Positions 42,293 to 51,785 of a stretch of 64,000 nt of DNA are shown one piece after another. The stretch is from Ornithinibacillus sp047228935 (GTDB lineage Bacteria > Bacillota > Bacilli > Bacillales > Amphibacillaceae). The notes beneath the pieces are model-generated. The model was given only the letters and a program-made list of their open reading frames with translations, ran no database searches and was not told the origin of the DNA. Position numbers and translations under genes: made by a program. The DNA lies in NCBI RefSeq assembly GCF_047228935.1, contig NZ_JBFEGG010000001.1, forward strand, positions 1,054,001 through 1,118,000. Reading direction: 5' to 3'. How positions within the stretch are numbered: position 1 is the stretch's first letter; the number at the start of each line of letters is the position of its first letter.

Positions 42293-43330
42293 TTAGCGAG
42301 CGTAACGGTTCTTTAACAATGTGGCTAAATCGTCCATCTCTTCTCGTTTATCGCGATTCATTAATTGTTCTACAACTTCTTTAGGTTTTTTCTGATGGTG
42401 TAAGATATCGTATATACCGTTTGTAATTGGCATCTCAATATCTTCTTGTATAGCAAATTGGTATGCGGCTTCTGCTGTTCGTACACCTTCTACAACCATG
42501 CCCATTTGTTCTAAAACTTCTTCCAAACCTTTGCCTTTCCCTAAGAGATTCCCTGCTCTCCAGTTCCTACTATGAACACTAGTACAAGTTACAATTAAAT
42601 CACCTACTCCTGGTAATCCTAAGAAACTTAAAGGATTAGCACCGAGATAAGTACCTAGTCTTGTAATTTCAGCTAGTCCCCTTGTAATTAGTGCTGCTTT
42701 AGCATTATCGCCATATCCAAGCCCGTCTGATATACCGGCACCTAATGCAATAATGTTTTTAAGGGCTCCACCCAATTCTAAACCAATTACATCATTACTT
42801 GTATAAACTCGGAATACTTCATTAAAAAATATATTCTGTACAATCTTTGCCTTTTCATCGTTTATTGAAGCAACGGTTACAGTTGTTGGTTGTCTTAAAC
42901 CAACCTCCTCAGCATGACTTGGACCTGATAAGACAACAATATCTTCATACTTAACTTTATCCATTTCTTCATCAATCATCTGTGATACTCGTTTTAATGT
43001 ACCAGGTTCAATTCCTTTTGTCGCGTGTACAATAGTTGGATGACCTTTTAAAATTGAATTTAATTGGTGAGAAACTTCACGAATTGCTTTTGTAGGTACA
43101 ACTAGTAAAATGACATCTGTATCTTGAATTGCTTCTTCCATATCATGAAAAGCTTTAATCTTTTCAGGAATCATGATTTCTAAATATCGTTCATTTTTAT
43201 GGGTGGAATTAATTTTTTCCGCTTGTTCTTTTCGGTGCGTCCACAACCTAACTTCGTGTCCGTTATCTGCGAGTACAATGCTCAATGCTGTACCCCAACT
43301 CCCTGCACCTAAAACAGTTACTTTATTCAC
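42293..43330 (-). CDS. gpsA: Glycerol-3-phosphate dehydrogenase [NAD(P)+]
   Basis: 345 residues. Makes sn-glycerol 3-phosphate from dihydroxyacetone phosphate for phospholipids. N-terminal GAGSWGTAL nucleotide motif, catalytic Lys region GGALKNIIALGAG, and GLPGVGDLIVTCTS. Thirteen bases downstream of der; the der-gpsA pair is conserved. Confidence 0.97.
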   Translation of the reverse strand: MNKVTVLGAGSWGTALSIVLADNGHEVRLWTHRKEQAEKINSTHKNERYLEIMIPEKIKAFHDMEEAIQDTDVILLVVPTKAIREVSHQLNSILKGHPTIVHATKGIEPGTLKRVSQMIDEEMDKVKYEDIVVLSGPSHAEEVGLRQPTTVTVASINDEKAKIVQNIFFNEVFRVYTSNDVIGLELGGALKNIIALGAGISDGLGYGDNAKAALITRGLAEITRLGTYLGANPLSFLGLPGVGDLIVTCTSVHSRNWRAGNLLGKGKGLEEVLEQMGMVVEGVRTAEAAYQFAIQEDIEMPITNGIYDILHHQKKPKEVVEQLMNRDKREEMDDLATLLKNRYAR

Positions 43331-43342
43331 CTATAATCCCCC

Positions 43343-44653
43343 TTAAGAGCGTCTACGAGCTAATATTTTTATCGGTGTTCCAACAAAGCCAAATGCATCG
43401 CGAATCTTATTTTCTAAGAATCGTTGATAAGAAAAGTGCATTAGTTCTGGATCATTAACAAAAATAACAAAAGCTGGAGGCTTTGCAGCAACTTGTGTTG
43501 CATACAATACTTTTAAGCGTTTCCCTTTAACGGTTGGTGTTGGGTTCATAGCTATAGCATCCATGATGACGTCATTAAGAATATTTGTCGGAATTCTCTT
43601 TGCATGGTTCTCGCTAGCTACTTGAATCATTGGTAGTAACGTATGTATACGCTTCTTCGTTTTTGCAGATAAGAATACGATTGGTGCATAGTCTAAAAAT
43701 TGAAAATGAGCTCGTACTTTTTCTTCGTATTCTTTCATCGTTTTTTCATCTGTTTCAACCGTATCCCATTTGTTAACCACTATAACAATTCCACGTCCCG
43801 CATCGTGTGCATAACCTGCTATTTTTTTATCCTGCTCTCGTATACCCGTTTCTGCATCAATTAAAACTAATACAACATCTGAACGTTCAATTGCTCTCAA
43901 AGCACGAAGTACACTATACTTTTCTAATGATTCATATACCTTTCCACGTTTACGCATTCCGGCAGTGTCAATAATGACATAGTCTTGACCTTCTCTGTGA
44001 AGGTGAGTATCAACTGCATCACGAGTAGTACCTTCTATATCACTTACAATAACTCGTTCCTCATTCAGTAAAGCATTTACTAAAGAAGATTTTCCTACAT
44101 TTGGTCTGCCTATTAAGCTAAAGTAAATCGTATCATCATCTTTTTCCGCTTCTTCAAAACTGGGAAAATGTCCAACTACTTCATCTAATAAATCACCTAA
44201 ACCAAGACCATGTGAACCTGAAATTGGAAATGGTTCTCCAAAGCCTAAGGAATAGTATTCATAAATTTCGTCTCGCATTTCTGGATTATCCACTTTGTTT
44301 ACTGCAAGAACTACCGGTTTATTTGATTTAAATAGAAGCTTAGCAACTTCTTCATCTGCACCAGTAATGCCTTCTTTTGCATTCACAATAAAAATAATAA
44401 CATCTGCTTCATCAATAGCGATTTCTGCTTGTTGACGCATTTGCACTAAAAGCGGTTCATCCCCAATTTCAATACCACCAGTATCAATTAAATTAAATTT
44501 CGTATTTAACCACTCAGCTTGTGAATAAATACGATCCCTAGTAACACCTGGAATATCTTCCACTATTGATATTCTTTCACCGACTAATCTATTAAAAATA
44601 GTAGATTTTCCAACATTTGGTCGCCCTACAATGGCTACAGTAGCTTTCCTCAT
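43343..44653 (-). CDS. der: Ribosome biogenesis GTPase Der (EngA)
   Basis: 436 residues from the ATG at 44653, matching the B. subtilis length; an upstream ATG at 44665 abuts the gagagg site. Needed for 50S subunit assembly. Two GTPase domains in tandem with GRPNVGKST near residue 8 and GRPNVGKSS near 183, each with DTAG/DTGG and NKxD motifs, then a KH-like C-terminal domain (AAKPPAFVIFVNDPELM). The leader carries a nested-stem RNA candidate. Confidence 0.97.
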   Translation of the reverse strand: MRKATVAIVGRPNVGKSTIFNRLVGERISIVEDIPGVTRDRIYSQAEWLNTKFNLIDTGGIEIGDEPLLVQMRQQAEIAIDEADVIIFIVNAKEGITGADEEVAKLLFKSNKPVVLAVNKVDNPEMRDEIYEYYSLGFGEPFPISGSHGLGLGDLLDEVVGHFPSFEEAEKDDDTIYFSLIGRPNVGKSSLVNALLNEERVIVSDIEGTTRDAVDTHLHREGQDYVIIDTAGMRKRGKVYESLEKYSVLRALRAIERSDVVLVLIDAETGIREQDKKIAGYAHDAGRGIVIVVNKWDTVETDEKTMKEYEEKVRAHFQFLDYAPIVFLSAKTKKRIHTLLPMIQVASENHAKRIPTNILNDVIMDAIAMNPTPTVKGKRLKVLYATQVAAKPPAFVIFVNDPELMHFSYQRFLENKIRDAFGFVGTPIKILARRRS

Positions 44654-44767
44654 CGAAAGGAACATCCTCTCTCTATGTAAATATACATTTAGTTTTTTAA
44701 AATTTTAATTAATATTATTAGATTACCGCCTTAGCACCAGTGGGCTGTGATAAGGTGGAATACTAAA

Positions 44768-44848
44768 AGTATGAGATCTTGCTGAGTGTACCGAACACGT
44801 TTATTCGGTGCTAGTCCTTTTCATGTCAGGTCAGCTAAATTTCATACT
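44768..44848. other. Nested-stem structured RNA candidate upstream of der
   Basis: Three nested perfect inverted repeats: agtatga (44768-44774) with tcatact (44842-44848), gctga (44781-44785) with tcagc (44831-44835), and accgaa (44790-44795) with ttcggt (44804-44809). A further imperfect 8-bp hairpin lies at about 44728-44760. Coding potential is absent. It sits in the 247-base gap between the YIEGIA cap gene and der. No U-tract follows on either strand, so a leader element is likelier than a terminator. Unidentified. Confidence 0.45.
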
Positions 44849-44900
44849 ACACTTTAATAGCTTTATTTATTCTAGCAAAAGAAAGTAATCTTAACAATCT

Positions 44901-45086
44901 TTAATGTTTTACTATGATAAAAACCTCTTCACTTAACGCGTGTGCTATCCCATCTAAAATTGCCTCTAAATTGGCAGCTGACTTTTGTAATTCATTAAAA
45001 TCCTCACAAATAAAAATAGGTGCTCCACCAGTCACCTTTTCTTTATTTGTTGTTATAATTGCCAAGATCGCTTTTTCAAAAACCAT
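44901..45086 (-). CDS. Capping complex subunit for YIEGIA
   Basis: 61 residues, beginning MVFEKAILAIITTNKEKV. Small soluble protein found directly after YIEGIA-family genes in spore formers. Ribosome site ggaggttaac. It starts two bases after the YIEGIA stop, so the two are coupled. Role unknown beyond its association. Confidence 0.75.
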   Translation of the reverse strand: MVFEKAILAIITTNKEKVTGGAPIFICEDFNELQKSAANLEAILDGIAHALSEEVFIIVKH

Positions 45087-45087
45087 A

Positions 45088-45975
45088 CTAGTTAACCTCC
45101 TGCCGAATATCTGATTTAGAAGGCATTCGAATAGCAGTTTCTAATACTGGTACTGCTCCAATAATTTTCATAGCTTTTTCTTTATCTCTTATTTGAGGAA
45201 GAATGAAAACACCTAATCTCCCATCATCTAAATCTCGTTTTATTAAGGGAACTAATGCTGGTGTTCCGGAATCTCGAAATACTCCTAATGATACAGATAC
45301 ATCATGTAAAATAGCTTGCCTTTGCCCTAAATGAGCTATTGTATTCACTACATTAATATTTTTAGGCTTTAACACAAACCCCATTCCATATCTCAAAATT
45401 TCTTCTTGTCTCTCCGGTAATCCAATATTCATAATATAAATATTATCTACATATAGTCCAGCTCCATCAAAATGGGGCTCAACATATTCTATATCTACAA
45501 GATCGTTAATCGTACTACCGCTTTGTAATATTTTACTTATAATTAAACAAAGTATTGCACCTACAAATCCCATATAAACATTCCATAGTAAGTAAAATAA
45601 CGTCGTGATGAATGCTGTCATAATAACTAGATAATTTCTGCTTTCAAACGATATTGCTATCCCTTCAATATATGCTTTTCCTCTTGATACAAGCTCAAAA
45701 TCGTCTATTTCACTTAATGTATTTCGTTCCATATTTCTTACTTCACGAAATTGTGTTGCCGCAACAGTTAAAAACGTTACCGCAGTGAAGTTCATTTCCA
45801 TTAAAGCAGGTACAGCAACGGCGCCTAGAGAAGCTGCAATAAATCCCAATGCCACATGAATTATTTTCCCGTGAAGATAGGTTGGGTATTGTCTATAATC
45901 TGTTCGAAGCATCAATATTCTTCCGATTGTACCAATAATTACACCTAATACAATAGGCAATGTATATTCATTCAT
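45088..45975 (-). CDS. yphB: YIEGIA-family membrane protein (YphB/SeaA type)
   Basis: 295 residues. The name-giving motif is seen as AYIEGIAISFESRNYLVIM near residue 95. Three or four hydrophobic segments in the first ~160 residues, then a soluble C-terminal domain. In B. subtilis the orthologue is linked to spore envelope assembly under forespore control. It lies between yphA and the cap gene; gaggtgg precedes the ATG. Confidence 0.83.
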   Translation of the reverse strand: MNEYTLPIVLGVIIGTIGRILMLRTDYRQYPTYLHGKIIHVALGFIAASLGAVAVPALMEMNFTAVTFLTVAATQFREVRNMERNTLSEIDDFELVSRGKAYIEGIAISFESRNYLVIMTAFITTLFYLLWNVYMGFVGAILCLIISKILQSGSTINDLVDIEYVEPHFDGAGLYVDNIYIMNIGLPERQEEILRYGMGFVLKPKNINVVNTIAHLGQRQAILHDVSVSLGVFRDSGTPALVPLIKRDLDDGRLGVFILPQIRDKEKAMKIIGAVPVLETAIRMPSKSDIRQEVN

Positions 45976-45984
45976 TTTGCCACC

Positions 45985-46572
45985 TCATATATTGTTCATT
46001 TTATTGAATAAGAATAACGATACTCTTTCTTTCCCTAGTTGGACGGCCGTAATAATGACGATGATGAATAAAACAACAAAAAGTGTATCTAAAAACATTA
46101 AGCCCCCGATAGTCTTCGTAATGGAATAATTAGTTAATAAAAGACTATATAAAAATTCTCCACTACATAACCCGATTAAACTGATCGTAATTCTAGAAAT
46201 AAATCTTTTGGTGAGGATTACTGTTAAAAGTACGCAAATAATTGGAATAATTAGCAGTCTTGGCATAAAAATCCAAACTGGAGCATTCGTTTCCCAAATT
46301 AATAAACTTGCATAACCAATCATTATAGTAAATGCGGAGAATAGAAGAATTCCTTTACGTTTCAATGTGGAAAGTAGTATAAATCCTCCTATTATGATGG
46401 ATAGATAGGCTATAGATATTTCTAAATAGTCACTAGTAATATAAACATTAGAAAATATGATAGTAATTAATATCCAAACGGAGTATATTGTTCTGTTCTT
46501 GTTTTTGGGCATAAAAAAAGTTAATATCACCCATAAAATCCAACTAAACCAGTAATAGAATATTCCATCCAT
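45985..46572 (-). CDS. yphA: YphA-like membrane protein
   Basis: 195 residues with about six membrane segments (WFSWILWVILTFFMPKNKNR at the N-terminus). The layout and position before YIEGIA match YphA, a sporulation-associated membrane protein of unknown function. Nine bases separate it from the YIEGIA gene. gggtgag precedes its start. Confidence 0.75.
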   Translation of the reverse strand: MDGIFYYWFSWILWVILTFFMPKNKNRTIYSVWILITIIFSNVYITSDYLEISIAYLSIIIGGFILLSTLKRKGILLFSAFTIMIGYASLLIWETNAPVWIFMPRLLIIPIICVLLTVILTKRFISRITISLIGLCSGEFLYSLLLTNYSITKTIGGLMFLDTLFVVLFIIVIITAVQLGKERVSLFLFNKMNNI

Positions 46573-46620
46573 ACGTTCTCACCCATCTTTATTATTGCTT
46601 TGAAGGGTTGATTTTAAACA

Positions 46621-46655
46621 AAAAACTCCTTTCCGTATTTAGGAAAGGAGTTTTT
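46621..46655. terminator. Terminator of ypfD
   Basis: Perfect 14-bp stem aaaaactcctttcc / ggaaaggagttttt with a 7-base loop. On the minus strand U6 follows, serving ypfD. Confidence 0.95.
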
Positions 46656-46659
46656 TTAC

Positions 46660-47784
46660 TTATTGTTTAAACTTATTTAATTTATCACCAATTAAATCAC
46701 CAAATTGGAAACTCGATTGTTCTTCATCTTTTTCATATTGCTTGTAATCTTTTGCTTCCTCTTCAGCCTCTAATTCTCTAATACTTAAAGACATTCTTTC
46801 TTCAGACTCATTAATATCGAGAACTTTTACCTTAACTGATTGACCAACTTCTAGAACTTCTTGAGGGGTACCGATATGACGGTTAGCTATTTGAGAAATG
46901 TGAACGAGACCTTCTACACCTGGAAGTACTTCAATAAATGCTCCAAAGTTAACTAACCGTTTAACTGTACCTTCCACCACTTGGCCAGGTTTAATTTTAT
47001 CTTCAATATTTTCCCATGGTCCCGGAAGTACTTTCTTTCTAGAAAGGGCTATACGTTCATTATCTCGGTCGACGGAAAGAACCTCTACTTTAATTTTTTC
47101 TCCTTCAGAAACTACATCTCTTGCATTACTAATATGGTCGTGTGATAGTTGGGAAATATGAACTAATCCATCCATTCCTCCAATATCTACAAATACTCCA
47201 AAATCAGTAATACGTTGGACTGTACCTACAATTACTTGTCCAACCTCAAGAGACTGTAGAATTTCCGATTTTTTGTTTGCTTGTTCATCTTCTACTACGA
47301 CACGGTGTGAAAGAATAATGCGGTTCTGTTCCTTATCTAACTCCACGATTTTCACTGATAATGTACGGTCTTGATAAACAGAAAAATCTTCTACATAATG
47401 CGCTTCTACTAATGATGCAGGAATAAATCCTCTTACGCCAACATCTGCAACAAGGCCACCTTTAACTACTTCTTTTATTTGAACATCAAAAACTTCTCCA
47501 GATTCAAATTTCTTCTCTAAATCGCCCCATGCGAGCTCTTGATCGACAGTCTTTTTAGAAAGAACTACTTCATCATCTTCAATTTTTTTAATAGATAAAG
47601 ATAACGTATCGCCTTCTTTTACTACCTCATTTGGAGTATCGATATGTAGATTAGACAATTCGCCGATTGGAATAATTCCTTCGGTTTTATAGCCAATATC
47701 AACAAGAACATGGTTGTCCTCAATTTTAACAACTGTACCTGTTACCTTATCCCCAACTTGCAAATTTAAGTTTTCTTCACTCAT
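46660..47784 (-). CDS. ypfD: S1 RNA-binding domain protein (ribosomal S1 homologue)
   Basis: 374 residues with four S1 domains, about 10-80, 95-165, 183-252 and 268-337, e.g. GTVVKIEDNHVLVDIGYKTEG and GTVQRITDFGVFVDIGGMDGLVH. Low-G+C Gram-positives use this short S1-like protein, whose binding to the ribosome is weaker than that of E. coli S1. Acidic C-terminal tail. cmk lies 117 bases upstream, the standard neighbour. Confidence 0.95.
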   Translation of the reverse strand: MSEENLNLQVGDKVTGTVVKIEDNHVLVDIGYKTEGIIPIGELSNLHIDTPNEVVKEGDTLSLSIKKIEDDEVVLSKKTVDQELAWGDLEKKFESGEVFDVQIKEVVKGGLVADVGVRGFIPASLVEAHYVEDFSVYQDRTLSVKIVELDKEQNRIILSHRVVVEDEQANKKSEILQSLEVGQVIVGTVQRITDFGVFVDIGGMDGLVHISQLSHDHISNARDVVSEGEKIKVEVLSVDRDNERIALSRKKVLPGPWENIEDKIKPGQVVEGTVKRLVNFGAFIEVLPGVEGLVHISQIANRHIGTPQEVLEVGQSVKVKVLDINESEERMSLSIRELEAEEEAKDYKQYEKDEEQSSFQFGDLIGDKLNKFKQ

Positions 47785-47901
47785 TCCAATTCCTCCTTAA
47801 CCAAAGCATCCATATAACAAGAAAATAAAAAACTTCCTTTTTATAACTTCTAATATTTACCTATATTTGTCAAGCAATTGTGACTACTAAAGATAATTAC
47901 A

Positions 47902-48579
47902 TTATTCACTTTTAATACTATAAACTTTCTCCAATATACGGTCTGCAACTTCCTCAATAGAAAGTGATGTTGTATCAATTTCTATTGCATCATCTGCCTT
48001 TACAAGTGGTGATGCTTCACGTTCTGAGTCAATTAAATCTCGTTTTTCAATCTCAAGCTTTAAATTTTCTAGGTCCGATGGAAAGCCTTTTTTTAGATTT
48101 TCTACATGTCTTCTTTTAGCACGCTCTTCGACAGATGCAATTAAGAATATTTTTACTTCCGCATCAGGTATTACTTTAGTACCTATATCTCGGCCATCCA
48201 TAACAACACCACGTGCTTTGGCTAATTGTTGTTGTCTTGCTACCATATCTTCACGAACTTTAGGGTGTTTTGCAACATATGAAACATTATTTGTTACGTC
48301 ACTTGTACGAATATCTACTGTTACATCTCGATTATCAAGTAAAACTCGTTGTCCTTCTTCTGTTTGAATTAACTTTATACTAGTTGAATCAAGTAACGAT
48401 ACTAGCACTTTTTCTTCATTTACATCTACAGAATTTTCTAAAGCTTTTAATGTAATAGCTCGGTACATTGCACCAGTATCTATATAAATATAAGATAATT
48501 TCTTTGCAACTATTTTTGCTACTGTGCTTTTCCCTGCTGCTGCTGGTCCATCAATAGCAACTGCAATCTTTTTCCTCAT
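47902..48579 (-). CDS. cmk: Cytidylate kinase
   Basis: 225 residues. Phosphorylates CMP and dCMP. P-loop GPAAAGKST near residue 11, DTGAMYRAIT, and MDGRDIGTKVIPDAEVKIFL. gaggaatg precedes the ATG. Conserved upstream of ypfD. Confidence 0.97.
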   Translation of the reverse strand: MRKKIAVAIDGPAAAGKSTVAKIVAKKLSYIYIDTGAMYRAITLKALENSVDVNEEKVLVSLLDSTSIKLIQTEEGQRVLLDNRDVTVDIRTSDVTNNVSYVAKHPKVREDMVARQQQLAKARGVVMDGRDIGTKVIPDAEVKIFLIASVEERAKRRHVENLKKGFPSDLENLKLEIEKRDLIDSEREASPLVKADDAIEIDTTSLSIEEVADRILEKVYSIKSE

Positions 48580-48618
48580 AACTTAAATTCATTCCTCTCA
48601 TTGTCAATCCACATGTTG

Positions 48619-49281
48619 TTATTGAAGTTCTTTCTGCCTTGCTTCACGCTGTTTCTCAAAACAATACCGTATTATTGTTTGTTTATCCTGTTCACTAAGT
48701 GAAACTAATTTAACCGATGCAGTATTTGCGTTATTTTCATTTTGAATTATACGCACTATCTCGCCTGATAGATCAAGATAATAATATTCACCAGAAAGCA
48801 TAGGAAGAACAAGATATATATATATATTCTCTTCTTCTTGAATACTCATTCCTTTAGGTAATATTATAGATATCCCTCCACCACTTATATCTACCGTCAC
48901 AGTAGTAAAAGGTGCGAAATGATTTTCTTTACTATGTATGGCAGCATCTATTGCAGCGTCAACCCGAACATATTGTCTCCTTTGAATTCGTTCAACATCG
49001 TCGTCCTTAGGTTTCAGTAGAGCTAAAGTTGGTATCTTTCCTCTTTTTCTATCTTTGACCTCGGTTTTGAAGCGGTAAACAGATTGGTCATTTCCAATAT
49101 ACTCCACATTCATTTTACTACCACTTCTAAATGCTTCACTCGTTTTTTTCGTCTTCAAGTGAACAGGATAATCAACGTAAATATATTTACTATTCATATC
49201 AATAATTTTACAACGGTACTTTTCAATAGAATTTGTTTCAAGGCTATATGCTTCTATTATTAAAAAAACGCCAATCTTCAT
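48619..49281 (-). CDS. ypfA: PilZ-domain c-di-GMP receptor YpfA (MotI type)
   Basis: 220 residues from the ATG at 49281 (gggggag upstream). N-terminal YcgR-like domain, then a PilZ domain with the c-di-GMP motifs RRQYVR near residue 108 and DISGGG near 140. In B. subtilis the orthologue binds the flagellar stator and brakes motility when c-di-GMP is high. Fits with cheR in this window. Confidence 0.92.
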   Translation of the reverse strand: MKIGVFLIIEAYSLETNSIEKYRCKIIDMNSKYIYVDYPVHLKTKKTSEAFRSGSKMNVEYIGNDQSVYRFKTEVKDRKRGKIPTLALLKPKDDDVERIQRRQYVRVDAAIDAAIHSKENHFAPFTTVTVDISGGGISIILPKGMSIQEEENIYIYLVLPMLSGEYYYLDLSGEIVRIIQNENNANTASVKLVSLSEQDKQTIIRYCFEKQREARQKELQ

Positions 49282-49351
49282 AATACTCCCCCACATAATC
49301 TATTTGAAGATATAATAGCTTATCTTTTATTATCACAAAAAAATAAAAAAA

Positions 49352-49374
49352 GGGAAAGGACTAAACCCTCTCCC
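49352..49374 (-). terminator. Terminator of the sleB-ypeB operon
   Basis: Stem gggagagg / cctttccc (G-U tolerant) with a short loop, followed by U7-A-U7 on the minus strand. Immediately after the ypeB stop. Confidence 0.88.
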
Positions 49375-49377
49375 AAA

Positions 49378-50718
49378 CTAAATTCCTGCATAATTAATTT
49401 CTTTACCATTTAATTTCTCTACTTTTTCTTCGTTTCCGTCCATAGCATTTATAAAGATTCTATACGTATCGTTACCTAATAATCCTAAAAACTCGTAAAC
49501 GAAAACTTCTTGACCTAAGTCATTCGTAATTACAGCTAAAAATTCTTCTTGTATATCAACATTAGGATTCACAAATTCTCTAGCTTCATCTGAAGTAAGT
49601 TTAGGTTCAGGAATATCACGTTCATGATGATTTAAATAATAGTTATTAGCAGTCAATCCCATGATGTCTCCATTATCCAATGCTACCTTTATCTCAATAG
49701 CATCCGCGAATACCCGAACACCATTTTGATTATAAATAAATGAGTATACACCAATATTTTCATACTGACTACTATTGAATAGTTCCATATCATCAAAATC
49801 ATGATTCTGGATATATTCCTCTGCTATTTTATATCCATCATTTAAACTAATTTTTTGTTCTCCAATTGGTCTATCAACTAATAACGTAATAGGGTGACCA
49901 CCTTTTTGTGTGATATCTAAATACGCCCTCTTATCTCCTTCAGAATAGGAAATACTATATAACGGTACTTCAGCTCCATCGCCCGTTTCAGATAAATTTA
50001 AATTATTTACATTATTTATATTGAATAAATCTTTACTATATTGCAGCGCTTCGTTTTCATTAATTTTTTTACCTTGGATGTTTTCGTATTGATGATTTTC
50101 AGATGATGTACCAGATATAGCTGAATTTATATTTCCTTCTGAATAACCTTCCACTTTCTTTTCAACAGTTTTAAAACCATCGATAATAGTATTATCGGAT
50201 TGTTCATCTTCTGTTGCTAATGCTAGTTGAACATCCATCCAGCGGAGATTATTTTCTAATGCAGTATGTTGCACTTGACGAAGCTCTTCCTTAATGTCTC
50301 CAGCTTGGGTGTAGAGATCTTCTAATGTTTTCAGTTCTTTATCAGATAATGGATCTTTATCTAAATCACGAATTGCAGTCCGATAAGTAAAATCACCAAT
50401 ATTTGATAAAAATTCTTCGGTTTTATTAAACGGCAGTAATGTTAATGGTAATTGTCCAACATTTGATAATGAGTCAGATGTTAGCCTCCAAATCTCTGCA
50501 AGCTGTGGAGACAACCGTTCCCTTGAGTTCATGGCAATGGCTGTACCAATTTTATCATGCATTAAGTCAATATTATAAGTAAGTTCATGAAAAGCTCGTT
50601 GATACGTATTTTCTGCTTGAATTAATATCGCATTTTTTTCTTGGTGCTCTTTATAACCCCAAGCAGCAGTTCCTACTACACCTACTGCTAAGACAACAAT
50701 AACTATCCAACGCAACAT
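49378..50718 (-). CDS. ypeB: Spore germination protein YpeB
   Basis: 446 residues. Membrane-anchored partner that stabilises the cortex-lytic enzyme SleB in the spore and controls its release on germination. N-terminal membrane segment (LRWIVIVVLAVGVVGTAAWGY) and three PepSY-like domains in the C-terminal half. Thirteen bases after sleB. Confidence 0.95.
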   Translation of the reverse strand: MLRWIVIVVLAVGVVGTAAWGYKEHQEKNAILIQAENTYQRAFHELTYNIDLMHDKIGTAIAMNSRERLSPQLAEIWRLTSDSLSNVGQLPLTLLPFNKTEEFLSNIGDFTYRTAIRDLDKDPLSDKELKTLEDLYTQAGDIKEELRQVQHTALENNLRWMDVQLALATEDEQSDNTIIDGFKTVEKKVEGYSEGNINSAISGTSSENHQYENIQGKKINENEALQYSKDLFNINNVNNLNLSETGDGAEVPLYSISYSEGDKRAYLDITQKGGHPITLLVDRPIGEQKISLNDGYKIAEEYIQNHDFDDMELFNSSQYENIGVYSFIYNQNGVRVFADAIEIKVALDNGDIMGLTANNYYLNHHERDIPEPKLTSDEAREFVNPNVDIQEEFLAVITNDLGQEVFVYEFLGLLGNDTYRIFINAMDGNEEKVEKLNGKEINYAGI

Positions 50719-50730
50719 AATATAACACCC

Positions 50731-51636
50731 CTATTTACAAAAGATATGCTTACCAATACGCTTGATTTGTGGTCTACCCCATATCCAACTAGATGTAGCA
50801 GTATCAGGATTAAAATAATAAATCGCTTCCCCTGTTGGGTCCCAACCATTTATAGCATCAAGAACCGCCTCTTTTGCTTTTGCATTCGGGGTCAACCATA
50901 TTTGTCCATCTGCTACTGCTGTAAAAGCTCTAGGCTCAAAAATAACCCCAGCTACAGTATTTGGAAAAGTACTACTCTCAACACGATTTAATATCACTGC
51001 TGCAACTGCAACCTGCCCTTCATAAGGTTCACCTCTAGCTTCTCCATATACGGCATTTGCCATTAAATCTATATCATTTTGAGAAAAACCTTGAGGTACA
51101 TTGACTGCAGCAGTAGTCCTCTCCCTGTTTGCGGTGTTTTCAGTATTCGGAGCTTGGTTTGTATTTTCGTTAGTAGTACCCGTGTTCGGAGTTGGTTGTT
51201 GAGTTTGTCCACCTCCACCGCCCCCTTTTTTACCTGTTGGCTTCTTTGTCTGTTTTGTTAAATCTGTTCCTCCATAATACGTAAAATCATTGCCCTTAGC
51301 GAGTTGTTCATGAACCCACTTACCATTAAATTCAGTCGCATCAACTAGCTTTTGTCTAGTTTTTAATCCGGCAAGGCCATCAATTTCTAGCCCAAACTCT
51401 TTTTGAAAATTACGTAAAGCCCAATAAGTCTCCCAACCAAAAACACCATCAATCTTTCCGTTATAAAAGCCAATATATTGAAGTCTAGCTTGCAGCTCTA
51501 TAACATCATTGCCAACTGCTCCTCTTTGAATTACCTGATTAGTAAAGGCATCCACTTGTTTTGGATTGTATGTTTCTTGAAGTCCAATTGCAATTAGACA
51601 TATAATAAGTAACAAGATGTATTTTCTTAAAGTCAT
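50731..51636 (-). CDS. sleB: Spore cortex-lytic enzyme SleB
   Basis: 301 residues from the ATG at 51636 (gagaggt upstream). Lytic transglycosylase that degrades spore cortex during germination. Signal peptide (about 1-27), peptidoglycan-binding domain with IELQARLQYIGFYNGKIDGVFG (about 35-95), a low-complexity linker with GGGGGG and Asn/Thr repeats, and a catalytic Hydrolase_2 domain starting at NDIDLMANAVYGEARGEPYE. Coupled with ypeB. Confidence 0.96.
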   Translation of the reverse strand: MTLRKYILLLIICLIAIGLQETYNPKQVDAFTNQVIQRGAVGNDVIELQARLQYIGFYNGKIDGVFGWETYWALRNFQKEFGLEIDGLAGLKTRQKLVDATEFNGKWVHEQLAKGNDFTYYGGTDLTKQTKKPTGKKGGGGGGQTQQPTPNTGTTNENTNQAPNTENTANRERTTAAVNVPQGFSQNDIDLMANAVYGEARGEPYEGQVAVAAVILNRVESSTFPNTVAGVIFEPRAFTAVADGQIWLTPNAKAKEAVLDAINGWDPTGEAIYYFNPDTATSSWIWGRPQIKRIGKHIFCK

Positions 51637-51747
51637 GTTAATACCTCTCACTTTCATGTTTGTCTAGTAGTACCTATTTTTTGATGAAACTTCTAAATTA
51701 TGCATACCAATCTAGATAAACCAATTATTAATCTGTTCCATAATAAA

Positions 51748-51773
51748 AAAAGAGACTTTAAAAGTCTCTTTTA
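51748..51773 (-). terminator. Terminator of prsW
   Basis: Stem aaagagactt / aagtctcttt with a 3-4 base loop, U6 on the minus strand. Lies between prsW and sleB, so they are separate units. Confidence 0.9.
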
Positions 51774-51785
51774 AACAACGTCACA

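Noticed and set aside
44660..44900. T-box leader upstream of der
   Set aside because: No agggtggtaccgcg block on the minus strand, and der is not an amino-acid gene.
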